Below, piece by piece: positions 21,455-34,166 of a DNA stretch of 64,000 bases (position 1 is its first letter; the number at the start of each line of letters is the position of its first letter). Source of the stretch: Euryodendron excelsum (lineage: Eukaryota > Streptophyta > Magnoliopsida > Ericales > Pentaphylacaceae). Both the position numbers and the translations under genes were made by a program. The notes below the pieces were generated by a model, which saw nothing but the letters and a program-made list of their open reading frames with translations, searched no databases and was not told the origin of the DNA. The stretch covers positions 43,061,001-43,125,000 of the forward strand of contig CM065380.1 in NCBI GenBank assembly GCA_033060915.1, read 5' to 3'.

Positions 21455-24400
21455 CAGAGCCTCCTCCAACGTGAAAAGGATGCATAAACTCAATCTAAAA
21501 ATCATATAATTTGATATACAGAGCTTGAGCACCTCCTAAACCCTAGCTTCCCTAGGTTTTCCAAACCCTAGCCACCATACACTAAACCCTAGCCTCATAT
21601 ACACTCCTATACACCTCCATACACTCATACACTAGCCTTCAACCCTCTTTGGAAGACTTGAAGAGCTGCAATCTAAAGCTTGAAGACAACTCTTTAAGAT
21701 TGAAGACGAAGATCAAGACGAATACCGAAGGTCGAAGACAAGCAAAGCACGCAAAATAAGCAAGATACAAGGTAGGATCTCTATTTAAATTTCCGCACTT
21801 CCCCCTCTCTCTTCTCTCTCCAACCCACTTGGGTTTTCTCTATTTTAATCCCCTATCTCTTTCCCCCCCTTTCTTTGCATATTTGAAACAAGGGGATTCC
21901 CTGTCCATGTGTAGGATTGGGCTATTGGAGAGCCACCTTGTCGAGGGCTTTCTTCTAGTCTAAACAGAGACCACGTGGGTCCGGCCCCCTTGATTATGTG
22001 GTGAAGCCTTAACCTTGTATGTTCACGACTCCAAAATTGCATTGTGCATATCATGGTCTTGCATCTTCCAAAAGTCGTTTTCAAAGTTGTTTTCAAAATC
22101 GTTTTCAAACTTGTTTTCAAAATTGCATCAAAATCTCTTTTTCAAAAACTTGTTTTTAAAACCATAATCCTAGGGCGATTCTAGCTTTTTCATGGCTAGG
22201 GTTGCTTTAGGAAAGTGTTATATTTAAAGTGACCGGCATGGTTCATATTTTCAACTCTTGTTGTTTTCAAAACCACTTTCTTAAAGTGGTTTTAGCCTTC
22301 TTATGGCTAGAATCGCTTTAGGAGAGTGAGACGTTTTCATACTTTCCAAAAAACTCTCCTTTCAAAAATCTCTCTTCCTAAAAATCTCTTTTCCAACATA
22401 CTTTCCTAAAACTCTCCTTTCCGAAATTGTTTTCTAAAAACTCTTTACAAAAATCTATTTTTCAAAACCTCCTTTTTTAACTTCTTTCCAAAACGCACTC
22501 TTTAAAGTCCACTTTCCAAAAACGTTCCCTAGGTCTCTTTCCTAGAAAAACGCTCTCCAAAAATCTTTCTAAAAACTCTCTTTCCAAAATCTTTCTTTTA
22601 GAAACTCCCCTCTAGGATTTTCCTTCTAAAATCTTCGTTTCTAAAAACACACTTTCCAAAAACTCCTCTTTAAAAATCTCTTTTCAAAAACTCTCTCTTC
22701 GAATTTACTTTCCAAAAACTCTTCCCTCTAGAAACTCCTCCCTAGGATTCCCTTCTAGAAAACCTTCGTTTCCAAAAATGCACTTTCCAAAAATCCTCTT
22801 TCCTTAGAGCCCAAGTCAAGCTCTAAAACTCACAATTAAGAAACCCTAATTTTCTTTCCAAAAATATGATTTTCAAACTTTGCCCCAAACCTAGGTTTCC
22901 AAAACCTCTTGTTTTCACATCCAAACTATACACATTTCCAAAACCTATTTTCTACGTCGAAACTATAATTTTCCAAATCTAGGGTTTCTAGAATCTCCCT
23001 TTCCAAATCCTTGCCAAATCCTATCTTCCTTTTAGGAAACCAAATCAAATCTCCCCGTTTAGGAAACTAGATCCAATCCTCCGTTTTTTGAAACAAAATC
23101 AAACCTTTTTCTTTTAGAAGCCAAATTTAATCTCTTCCTAATCCAAACCTTTCTTAATTCAACTCTTTCCTAAACTTCTCCTTTCCTAAATCTTAAGTTT
23201 CCAAAACTTAAACATAACAATCTTTCCTAATTCAACACTTTCCTAATTCAACCCCCTTTCCAAATCTTAACTTTCCAAATTCAAGTTTTCAAATCTTTCC
23301 TAAACTCAGCCTTTCCTAATCTCAAGATTTCCTAAACTCAAACTCTAAAACTTTCTAAATCTTGAACTTTCTAAATTTCAAATCTTTCTAAATCCAAAAC
23401 TTTCTAAACTTAAAAATTTCTTATTTTCAAAACTTCCTTATTTTCAAAACCTTTCCTTTTTCAAAATCTTTCTTAAAATGAAACTTTCTTAATTCAAAAC
23501 TTTTTTAATTCAAACATTTTCTAAATCTTTTCTAATTTAAAATCTTTCTAAAATTCTAAACTTTCCAAATTCAAAACTTTCTTAACTTGAAACTTTTCAA
23601 ATTATAAACCTTTCTTAAACTACACTTTCCTAATTCAAAACATTTCTAAATTCAATACTTTCAAAACCCTTCCTAAAACGAAACTTTTCGATTTTCAAAA
23701 CTTCCCTAAGTCGAAATTTTCCTAATTCCAAAACTTTCCAAAAATGAAACTTTCCAAAAACGGAACTTTCCTAAATCGGACCTTTCCTAATTCGAACCTT
23801 TCCTAAATCCAACATTTCCTAAACTCTTGAATCTTTCCTAAGTCTCATCTTTCTTAAGTCTAGATTTCCTAAACCTTCATCTTTCCAAAACAAGTCTAAA
23901 TCTTTCCAAGTTCTGCTTTTTCAAATCAAAATTCAATCTTTTCAATTCCAAAATTCCAAATTCCAATTTTCAATCCTCTATTCAAAGTTCAACCTCTCAA
24001 TCTTCTAATCCAATTTCCAGTTCAATCTCTTCCTTCCAAATCAATCTCTTTTCAATCGGACTCCAGTCCGAACTACGACTGACCTGATTCCCCCAAAGGG
24101 ATACGTAGGCAACCTTCATAAGTGCGGTCACAACATTTTTCAAACTTTTAATTCCACCCTCATGGGTGCGGTCACAACATTTTTCAAGTTTCTATTTCCA
24201 TAACTTTTTCAAATCTCAAATTCCACAATTTCTTTCAAATTTCAAACTCCTCCACATTTTTCAAATCTCAAATTTCAATTTATTTTCAAAATTCTAATTT
24301 CAAGTTTCTATTTCCAAATTTCTATTTCTAATTTCCCAAAATTTCCAATTTCAAATTTATTTCCAAATCAAATCAATTTCAAATCAGTTTATTTTCAAAT

Positions 24401-24973
24401 CTATTTTTCAATTTTCTTTTCTTAAACTTGCATATCATGCATCATATCTTTTCAAACATTCTTTTTCAAAGTGAATAGGGTTTAGCTATAGTTAGTTGAA
24501 AACTCTCGTAGGTGAATCTAGGGTAGATTGACATGTAGGTACCGAAAGGGCGGGGTAGGGTGATAGCTTAGTGCGTCTTCCTTACACGTAACCAACCTTC
24601 GAACTTAGGATCACTGTTTTCGATAGACCAAAAGGAGTTATTTTTCTAAAAAGGGCCAAATGTTTTCCAAAGGTTACCAAACAACCTGTTTTTCTTAAAA
24701 ACCCTCTCTTGAGGAGATATTTTCAAAATTGTTTTCCAAAACCCTAAGTGTAGTCTTCGGATTATGCTTAGTTTTTAGGTGACCTAACTCGCCTTAATCA
24801 AGTTAGGTGGTGACTCCAAATCTTTTTTGAAAGCCCTTTATTCAAATCTATTTTCAATTCAAACCCAGTCGCACTCATTCTTCTAGGAGGGTGAGTTCTA
24901 ACAAGAGAGTACAACATTTTTCCCGCTTGTGTGAGTATTCCTCGAGTGCGAAAAATCTGGGCGTGACAAGTTT

Positions 24974-25400
24974 CTTGTGTGATTTTAACATTGAGTATTC
25001 TTTCATGGAGCTATGCCAAGTCGTCTCTCACTTTATATATTCATGTCATTTCTTTATGGTTGTCTCTTTTGATTTTATATTACAGTTACTCCTTTACAAG
25101 GATAACCAATATGAGATGCATATATTCTTTCTTTTTTAGAGAATATCCAGTGAGGTTGAATCAAAACTTAAAGGATGTATCTGTGTTTTAATGTTGTAAT
25201 ATTTTTCTTATCGTGTAATGATCATATACACACAAAAGCCTCGCATATGTTGTTTTAATATATTATCTTGTTTGTGTATTAAAGAGTAGGGTAAATAGAA
25301 TCTGCTTGTGTTTTGATACATGCCATACTTTATCTTCCTATCCTTACTTATACGCCATGTTTTGATGTTTGTGGATACCATCACTGAAAACTCACAGGAG
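24974..25400 (+). other. Athila 3' region between the two solo LTRs
   Basis: AT-rich sequence without coding signal, bounded by the AGTTT and ACACC duplications. By position it is the continuation of the Athila 3' region at 19564, and continues again at 30014. Confidence 0.7.
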
Positions 25401-25405
25401 ACACC

Positions 25406-28400
25406 TGTCATGTCCCGATTTTTTGCAACCGAGAAAACAAAAAAATGAGAAAAACATAGTATTCTCTTGATAGAACTCATCCTCCTAAAAAGACAAGTGC
25501 GACTAGGTTTAAACTAGAAATTGATTTGAATAAGGGCTTTTGAAAAAGATTTGGAGTCGCTACCTAACTTGGTTAAGGTGAGTTAGATCACCTAAAACTA
25601 AGTGCAATCCGAAGATTAAACTTATAGTTTTTGAAAAGGTTTTGAAAAACTTCCTTAAGTGAGGGTTTTTCGAGAAAACAAGTTGCTTGGAAACCTTTGA
25701 AAAGATTTAAGCCCTTTTTGAAAACTAACTCCGTTTTGGTCTTTTGAAAACAGTGATTCTAGTTTCAGAGGTTAGCTACGTATAGGAAAGATGCACTAGG
25801 CTATCACCCTATCCTGCTCTTGCGGTACCTACATATCTATTCATCCTAGATTCACTCATTTATAATCTTCGATTATCCAATGTCCAATTATATCCACTTT
25901 GAAAAGAATTTTAGAAAGAAGTTTGATATGATGCATGATATGCAATTGTAAGAAAAAGATTTAATTTTGAAAATAGATTGGAAGAGAGGATTTGAAGCTT
26001 GAAAAAGATTATGAAATTGAAAATTTGAAAAAGGTTGTGGAAATTTGAAAAAAGGTTATGACTACACCCATAAGGATTGCCTATGTATCCCTTTGTTGGA
26101 GATCAGGTCAGTCATAGTTTAAACTCAGAATCCGATTGAAAATAGACACTTTGAGGTCTTTGAAAATTTTGACTTGAAAATGCTTGATTTGAACTTTAAT
26201 TAGAAGATTGAACTTTGATTTGAAATTGATTTTGATTTGAAATCGAACTTGAGGATTTAAAATTGAGCTTTCATTTGAAATTGAACTTGAGGAGTAGAAC
26301 TTAGACTTGTTTTAGAAAGATTGACTTGAACTTTGAAATTATCTTAACTTAGATTGAAGCTTGAAAATCAGTTTGATTTAGAAAGAGTTTTAGAAAAGAG
26401 TTGAAGCTTCTTAACTTTAGGGTTAGGGTTGAACTAGGATTTTGACATCTTAGGACCTTGGTAACCTAGGGTTGAAGCATGCAATTAAATTAGAAAGGTT
26501 TTGATTTGAATTTGAAAAGTTTAATTTTAGAAAGTTGGATTTTAGAAAAGTTTTCATTTTAAGAAAGTTTCGGATTAGGAAAGTTGGATTTAATAAAGAT
26601 TAAGAAAGGATTTGATTTGATTTTAAGAACACTTGATTAGAAAAGATTTGTAAAGATTTGACTTGATTATTTGATTGGAAAGAAATTAGAAAGTTAGGGT
26701 TTAGGAAAGATTGAATTTTAGAAATGTTTGAATTAGTAAAGTTTCAAAATAGAAAAGTTCCATTTTAGAAAAATGCCAAATTAAGAAAGTTTCATTTCAG
26801 GAAAGAATTCATTTTGTAAATACTTGAATTTGGAAAGATCCATTTAAGAAAGGCCTTGATTTAAGAAATGTTTGAACTTAAAAAGATTTGAAATTTGAAA
26901 ATAAGATTTAAAAGTTTGAAATTATGAAAGTTTTAGAATTTGGAAAGATTTGATAAATTGAATTTAGAAAGTTGAGATTTAAAAAGGTTTGAAAGTTTAA
27001 AATTAAGAAATGTTGGAATTAGGAAAGATTAGAATAAGGAAAGATTTGATTCTTGTTTCCTAAAGTTGATATTTTCAAAAATAGATGATTTAATTTTGTT
27101 TCCAAAATTGAAGGATTCGATTTGGTTTCCCAAATTGAAAGATTGGATTTGACATGGAATTGGAAAGGTTGAGTTTTGGAAATCTTGAATTTGAAAATCT
27201 ATGATTTGGTAGAAATAGGGGTTTTGGAAATCTATGATTTGATACAAAATAGAAAGTCATGATTTTATTAAAGGAATTAAGGTTTCCTAACCATAGATTC
27301 TAGGGCTTGATTTGGACTGCAAGACAAAGAGTTTTTGGAAAATAGATTTTTGAAAAGAGTTTTTAGGAATTAGATTTGTAAAACAATTTGAAAAGATATT
27401 TGAATATGAACTTTTACAAGTCTCATGAATATCTCATTTTCCTAAAACGATTCTAACCATGAAAATATTAGAACCATTTTAGGGTTGTAATTTTGAAAAC
27501 AATTAGGGTTTTGAAATATGAACCACAATGATCGTATGGAATATAACACTTTCTTAAAATAACCTCAACCATAGAATGACTAGAATCACTCTAAGATTGT
27601 AATTTTGATAAAAATAATTTAAAATTTACACCTAAAATTTGAACCTTGATAGTCACATTGAATATAACACTTTCCTAAAGCAACCCTAACCATGGAGTGA
27701 CTAGAATTACCATTGGAGTGTGATTTTAAAAAAAAAAACAAGTTTGACAGAAAGAGATTTTGAATGTAAGTTTTGAAAGAGAACTTTGATATAAGTTTGA
27801 AAAAAACTTTGAATGCAATGCATGAACATGATAACTATAATACAATAGGGTCGTGAACATACAAGGCTAGGCTTCACTACATAATCAAGGGAGCCAAACC
27901 CACACCATCAAAGGTTGAACTACAAAAAAGCCCCCAGCACGGTGACCTTCAATAGTCCTTCCTTGGCATGAGTCGAGAAGTCCCTTGTTTCAAGCATGCA
28001 AGAAAAAGAGGTAAAAGATGAGGATTAAAAAAAAAGAAAACCCAAGTGGGTTAAAATGGAGAAGAGATAGGGGGATTATATAAAAGTAAATAGAAAACCA
28101 ACCTCGTATTCTCCTTGCTTTGATTGCTTGGTTTGTTTCACTTGACTTGAACTTTGAAAGTCTTGAAAATGCGGTACTTGATCTTCAATGGATGCTTAGA
28201 GGCTTGTGTTTGAGTGTATAGAATGTATAAAAGCTAGGATTTGAGTGTATGGAAGCTAGGGCTTGAAGAAGCTTTGAGAGAATTAGGGTTTGAAGAGATT
28301 TCGAGCTTTATTTTTTGAGAGACAGAGTTTCTGGACTAAATTTACAGACCCTTTTTACGCAGGGAGAGGGTCTGTATTTATAAGCAACTAAAACAACTTT

Positions 28401-30008
28401 AGAGCCTATTGTAGTGGTGTCAGGGAAAACTTTCCACTAGTGTCACTAGGAGGGGTCAGGCCATTTATTGGCTTAGCACCACTACTAGTGGTGCCAGCCA
28501 CTTACAAAAGTTTTAAGGCGGCAAGAACCGTTTCTTTTGACCTTTGGGATGCAAGACAAAAGATTTAGGCACCTGTCCAAGTGACTACCATATAATTTTG
28601 GCTTGACTCCACTAGGAGTAACACCGAAAGGTCCGAGAATGATTTAGAAGGCCGGGAATCAATAGGAACCCTTAGAAGAGTGCCCTGAAGGTAACTGGTT
28701 TGAGAAACAATGTCGGGATAGTTGAATAGGGTGATTGACCCACCAAGGCCAAAACGGTCAATTGAAACGGAAAAATACCAGAATGGACTCGAAGTGACCC
28801 ATGAGAAGCTTTAAAGGTTGAAAACACTATCGAAAGTGCTCTAAGAAGTTGCCGGTTTAATACCCAGAGCTGGTGTGGTTGGAAAAAGCTATCGGTCCAC
28901 TAGGGGCAAAATGGTCATTTTACACCGGATTTGCCGGAATAGACTCAGAATGATTTAGAAATGTACTGGAAGGTCAAGAAAACTATTAGAAGCATCTTCG
29001 GGAGGTTACTGGTTTGATACTTAGAGCTGGTGTGGTTCACGGAGGCAGTCGGATGCCTAGAGACAAAATGGTTATTTTGACCATTTTGACCAGATGGTCT
29101 CGAAATTGATCCGAAACTAACTGGAAAGCACTCCAACATTCTGGATTGTCTTTGGAAAAATCTTGGAAATGTGGACTTACCACTCTGAGGACTTAGGTAC
29201 TTTCTCAAGAAGCGTATCGGAAGGGCCCAATAGGCATTTTGGCCATTTTTTCACCAAAGTGGGCTAATAGGCACTGGTGTTGACCTGAGTTTTGAGTGTT
29301 TCCGTCACTCTGAAGATATATGACGAGTTAGTTTCCAAAGGTATCTCGTCCTTTAGTAAATGTGCCCTAGCCAAGAGGTAAGGTCAGTCTCGTGACATAA
29401 GGGTTTTATTAGCAATTCCCAATGTTAACCTATTTACAAGTGTTCGCGCCACTCTGACGGTTGCGATGTTTATGAGTATTTCAGTCACTCTGACGATGTG
29501 CATTCATTTTGGAGATTGTTTGATCTCAGGAAGCTACTAAATGGTCTTATCGTATGAGGGATTAACTTTTTCAAAAAACGTGTCGAATAACAAACATTCT
29601 ACATTAGCAGGCTAACAGGCTCCAGAAGTGAACCGTTCTACCATCTCGGGGACTTGGGTTCCATTCAAGTTGACAAGTTTGAATGGACTTACCATACCGA
29701 GGAGTTTTCTTGATAAACATGCCAAACTGGATGAACTTACTGTCGGTGATATCAACTTTCTCGAAAGATGTGCCAGTTTGAGTTTGATTGGTTTAGATTG
29801 GAAGACGTGTCCACTGGAATTAGATCGAGCAATGCCGTAAGGGCATTTTGGTCATTTTACCTCTATTGGGCCCGGCGGGTCCTCGAAACGATTGATTGAC
29901 TGGATTGAGTTTGAAAAATTGGTTTGGACTTGAATGGATTTGTGTCGATTTGAATGTGAGTCCGGTCAAGCCGGAGATTGCCAATCGGGCAAAAATGAGG
30001 TTCTTACA
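25406..30008 (-). mobile_element. Solo Ogre/Tat-like LTR, copy B, inverted
   Basis: The plus strand starts TGTCATGTCCCG and ends GGTTCTTACA; in LTR sense this is TGTAAGAACC...CATGACA, matching copy A end for end. A perfect 5-bp target duplication ACACC lies at 25401-25405 and 30009-30013. Landmarks mirror copy A: TAAGTGCAATCCGAAG near the 3' end, GCCTATGTATCC (reverse of GGATACGTAGGC), the G-rich (here C-poor) block 26150-27450, the TATA box at 28376-28382 on the minus strand, a perfect 19-bp palindrome GCACCACTACTAGTGGTGC at 28476-28494, and subrepeats with GGCAAAATGGTCATTTT at 28906 and 29064. It is about 800 bp shorter than A, mainly for lack of a clear 81-bp array. Confidence 0.88.
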
Positions 30009-30013
30009 ACACC

Positions 30014-30162
30014 ATTCATCCACTAGGGGTAACCTAGGAGTTTAAAGACTTGGTACATATGCTAAATATACTCGTGGACCCTATGAAAGTGGAGCATATC
30101 TTTTTATTTTTTAAGTGTGTTTATTTATTTTGCTAGGAACTAGCAAAAGTTTAGTTGGGAAG
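30014..30162 (+). other. Athila 3' end and polypurine-like tract
   Basis: Short non-coding remainder of Athila. AGTTGGGAAG directly before the LTR start at 30163 is the likely, partly decayed polypurine tract. Confidence 0.6.
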
Positions 30163-31545
30163 TGTGATAGTACTCTAAAAAAGTACAATTGGAGTCTCTA
30201 ATTACCGACTAATGTTAGTTATTATTTATGTTTTATTTATCATTTTTATATAAATTTAGTATTTTTTATGTTTTAGACGCCTTGAACAGATTTGAAGATA
30301 AAACCAAACAAAATAAAGTAAGGTAATATATATTATCTATATGAGTGGATGTATATATTATATTATATATATTTTAATATAATATATTATATTATATCTT
30401 ATTAGTATAATATATATATATATATGTATGTATCATGTGCAGGTTATATATATATATATATATGAATTATTGAAGGAGACAAGGCGAGGGGCCGACAAGT
30501 CAACAAGGAAAAAGAGGAAGAAGAAAAGAAGGGAAAGAAGAAAAAAAAAAAAAAAAAACCTCTTCTCGGCTATAAAAAGAGAGAGAGAACAGAGAGAAAA
30601 GGGAGCCTGGCGGAAAAGGAAGAAGAGAATGAAAGAGCTTTAAAGGCCAGTAAAGAGTTCTTTTCATTTATTTTCTATCTAGATTTCAACTAATTTTTTA
30701 GTGTTTTTCAGTCAGTCAATTTTATGTTTCAGTCTTTTCTTTACTGTTTTTCTACTATAATAAACCTTTTTATTTATGAAGTTATTTTTCAAGTCATATC
30801 TTTTCTTTACAATATTATGAGTAGCTAATTGTATCTTGGAGCCAATTGTGAAAATCATTTAAGGATCTTAGAATGTCAACAGAGGTAGTTGAGTCTTCAT
30901 TATTTTATCTTTAAAATCTTATACATACTTGGAAATTAAATTCTAAATCTTTGAGAAAACTAGGATTCTTGACTAAGTTTAGTAATTTCTATACACAAAT
31001 TTTAGTTTGGTATAATTATTACACAAATTGATGGTATGAATCTATGGCTTTAATTTTTATTATTATAGATTTAATTATTATTAAATTTTATTGTAATTGT
31101 TAAATCTTTTGAGTCAAAGGCTCAAGACGAAGCCAACAATTTAAGTTACAAAACCTCCATTGAAATTTCGAGTGATTCGGGTAATCGGATCAATTGGATC
31201 CAAGACCATTTTATTAAGATTTAAAGTCTAGTTCAACAATCTTCAAACCTCCCAAAACAAACTGTTTTATTTTGTTTACTATTTGATTTTTTTTCACCAA
31301 TTGTCTAGATCTCATTGGTATTCATGGTGGAATTCAAATAGGTTTGTTTAGGTTCCAACTAAAGCCATTGTAATGCTACAATGTTTAGTATAGCTTAGTC
31401 GGCATCTAATCTTTTACCTTGAGTGAATTTTAGCACTTAACTTTGCATAGTTGAATAACTATTCCATGTGAATCGACTCCGGTATTACAGGATTTTATTT
31501 ACTACTTCACCGCACTTGGGTGTAATAGATTACCATATTTTGCGT
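30163..31545 (+). repeat. Athila 3' LTR
   Basis: Begins TGTGATAGTACTC after a polypurine-like tract and matches the 5' LTR remnant from about 30385 on. Carries TA-rich blocks (30340-30470) and a purine-rich stretch (30500-30640) whose ORF is compositional. Its 3' end is uncertain: homology fades after TTACCATATTTTG, near 31541. Confidence 0.8.
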
Positions 31546-31550
31546 TTAGT

Positions 31551-32256
31551 TAGAGGCTCATGAGTCACCCAAACCCGACCTAGACCCACTGGGCCAAAGC
31601 CTGGCCTAAGCTCAACTTGGGCCTAGCCCGGCCCAGGCCCAACCCAACTATGGGCAAGCTTGGGCCTTACCCTTATAGCCCAAGGCTTGCCCAAATTATA
31701 AATTTATAACTAATAACATATTTCTATAAAATTAATAATTTATATAGATTTATATTAATCAATACTTTATAAATTTAATCGTTTACTCATGTATATTTTT
31801 TTGTATAATTTTTATAAGTTTAATTTAGTCTCTAACTTAGTTTAATCATTACTCATTATCAATTATTAATTAAAAATGTATTTCGTATATAATTAATAGT
31901 TTATATAAATTTATATTAATCAATATATTAGAAGTTTAATTATTTATAATTTTTTGGTATGATTTTTATAAGTTGACTAATTCTTAACTTTGTTTTAACC
32001 ATTATTGATTACTATTTATTAATTACTAATTTATAAAACTAAAATTAAACTTAAAAACTAAAATGAAAAACAATTGACCAAGCTTGCGCAAAAGCCCAAG
32101 CTCAAGGCCCAAAGCCCGAGCGCGCCCTTAGGGCCGTCGGTTGGGCTTGGGCCTTCAATTTCGAATTTGGCCCAGCCTGAAATTTGGCTGGAGCCCAAAA
32201 GGCCCAGCCCAAGCCAGGTGGGTCACGGGTCGGGCAAGCTAGATTGACATGCCTAG
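31551..32256. mobile_element. GGCCCA-rich inverted-repeat element (MITE-like)
   Basis: Ends form an imperfect inverted repeat of about 45 bases: left TCATGAGTCACCCAAACCCG, right (reverse complement) starting CTAGGCATGTCAAT, with CCCGACC and GACCCAC shared. GGGCCTAGCCCGGCCCAGGC-type sequence borders an AT-rich core (31700-32080). No transposase and no convincing target duplication are seen. The layout is that of a foldback/MITE element of unknown superfamily. Confidence 0.5.
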
Positions 32257-32398
32257 TTCAGGTCGTTAAAAATTCATTTAAGATTGACTTGTTATGTAAA
32301 TAAGCAAAACTTAAATACATTTTAAGGTTCGAAAATCTTTTGTGTTCGGCTCGACATGCTTATATATACACAAAAAAAATTAAGCTACTCGAGTTCAG

Positions 32399-32557
32399 CT
32401 TGATTAAAAGTCATTTGCAATCGGCTTGAAAGTTAAACAAAATCAAGTTTGAACACATTTTGAGACACATTAAGGTTACTTGATTAAAAGTCATTTGCGA
32501 TCAGCTTGAAAGTTAAACAAGTCAAGTTTGAATATATTTTAAGACACATTAAGGTTA
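32399..32557 (+). repeat. 80-bp tandem duplication
   Basis: CTTGATTAAAAGTCATTTGC starts at 32399 and again at 32479; the following roughly 78 bases match with a few changes and a 2-3 base gap. Confidence 0.85.
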
Positions 32558-33462
32558 TCAAATCAAGCTTGAGCAATTGACTACTCAACTAAAAGTAGGC
32601 TGCAAAAGCATTAGATTTTTTGTTAAAGATAGTGGTAAGATGCACGAATTTATTTATTTTTTTGACTCAAGTTATTTTCTAGCAAATTAAAATGCCAAAA
32701 CTATATTTATGCTGCTCTAAAGAATTGGTTCTTTTTATTTTTTTATAAATAAAATTATTTTCTCACCAAATAAAGCATCAAAATGATATTTAAGCCCTTT
32801 TAGAATTTTTCTCTGTTTTTTGTTCTTTTTTGTTGTTTTAACTTGGTGAGATTTTACTTGAAAGAATATATTTTTCGCATACCGACCATATTTTTAATGA
32901 AAAAGCTAGTTGTTTCACTTTAGTCTATATAAAACTGGGGTATAAGTCTCGCCTTTTGGAAATATAGAGGATCAAAGTAAAAATGAGCCTATGGGGCAAA
33001 AGATAAATTATCCAAATAATAACATGTATAAATATGTATCCATTCGTACCTATGGTTATGTATGGAACTTTATAATCCATATTCGCATACGAGGATATGT
33101 ATCTCTCACGTTTCATCTTCTTTGTGGTCCTGCCAAAGTACATTTACAAGTTTAACTAAAATTATATCTTAAGCCAATTTTCTATGCAAATTGTTAGAAA
33201 TCTAAATTTTTTAAAAATCAAATTCAATAATACGATTTAAATAACCCAGCTTTTTGTGTAAGATTTTTAGTGACATCACAGGTTATGTAAAGTCAAAAAT
33301 CAAATTCTATACGCGTGAACAAAATTAAAATCCTAAAGTGTTGTACATTTTTTTTTAAAAAAATAAAAAAAAATGAGACTAAGCATGCAAAGCAGGGCCT
33401 TATCATATGTCCTATTCATATCTGTATATTATACACAACTTCAAAAAAAGATAAAAGGCGAG
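32558..33462. other. Unassigned AT-rich DNA
   Basis: No recognisable gene or element. There are A/T homopolymers (for example 33350-33372), and the short frames present are not coding-like. Confidence 0.5.
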
Positions 33463-33856
33463 GGGAAACATGTGTTTCTTGCCAATATACCCACATGTGG
33501 GGATGATTCCCTCTTCTTCCGATAGATAATAATCTAGCGTGAAAAGTGACTTGATGTTCCCACATGATTGGTTATCGTTAAGTACATGAAGACATGCAAA
33601 ATCAGGTGAACGTGAGAAAAGTTGTCACGTTGCCAAAAACACATAAAATAGAAAACAAAAAATAAAAAAAGGAGGAAAAATGTGTGTTTCTCGTCAATAC
33701 CCACATGTGGGCATGATTCTCTCATCTAATGGATAATAATATAGTGCGAACAAATAACACAAAAAGTGACTTAATGTCACCATATGATTGGTTATCATTA
33801 AGTGCATGAAAACATGCATACTTAGGTGAACATGGGAAAAGTTGTCACGTCGCGAA
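33463..33856 (+). repeat. About 190-bp direct duplication
   Basis: Two diverged copies (about 33463-33645 and 33674-33856) share ACCCACATGTGGG, GATTGGTTATC, TTAAGT-CATGAA-ACATGCA and GAAAAGTTGTCACGT in the same order. The CCCACATGTGGG core is itself a 12-bp palindrome. No coding signal. Confidence 0.8.
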
Positions 33857-34166
33857 CCCCAGGTCACTAGTTCACCCACAACAAGATAGCATCATTTTCT
33901 TTGACCAACAACGGTCATAAATATCTTACAAATATATATATATATATATATATAATAAATAAAATTGAAAAAAAGCATCTGAAAGGAATGGGAGACTGGG
34001 TTATAACCACCCACGTTGTCAGACTTCTTTATAAAAAATAAAAAGAGTTAAATCTCATGCGACTAGGGAATGACAAAAAAAAAAAAAAAAGGAGAAGAAG
34101 ACAAAGAGCAATAAGAAGAAGTCTGACACAAAAAAGAGAGATAGAATAAGAAAAAAAAAAAGGAGA
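33857..34166. other. Simple-sequence stretch
   Basis: (TA)n around 33930-33955, an A run at 34076-34092, and A/G-rich sequence to 34165. No gene is seen. Confidence 0.6.

Larger units (their letters stand above)
19570..24968 (+). mobile_element. Solo Ogre/Tat-like LTR, copy A
   Basis: Begins TGTAAGCACCCC and ends GGGCGTGACA (TG...CA), with a perfect 5-bp target duplication AGTTT at 19565-19569 and 24969-24973. There is no coding capacity and no primer binding site or polypurine tract beside it, so it is a solo LTR left by recombination. Unusually long (5.4 kb), as known for Ogre/Tat-type Ty3/gypsy LTRs; the lineage is inferred from length and from the primer-site sequence next to copy C. Inside, in order: 81-bp array, about 157-bp subrepeats, palindromes, TATA box, then a 2-kb G-poor block of AAAxTTTCCTAA words and a conserved 3' part with GGATACGTAGGCAACC. 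Confidence 0.88.
10276..31550 (+). mobile_element. Athila-type Ty3/gypsy element with nested insertions
   Basis: Order: truncated 5' LTR, primer binding site, leader, gag, protease, RT, integrase, long 3' non-coding region, polypurine-like tract, 3' LTR. Gag and integrase wording (NPPKQALISCIVLP, ESFFQYWERFKTLL, DYVSKWVEAV, FSRFGMPRAIITDGGTHFCN) is characteristic of the Athila lineage. Two solo LTRs of another family (19570-24968, 25406-30008) have inserted into the 3' region. Without them the element would be about 11 kb, normal for Athila. The right boundary is uncertain by tens of bases because the 3' LTR end has diverged and abuts an inverted-repeat element. Confidence 0.85.

Noticed and set aside
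30428..30643. Plus-strand Lys/Arg-rich ORF
   Set aside because: Purine-rich low-complexity part of the Athila LTR, equivalent to non-coding sequence in the other LTR.
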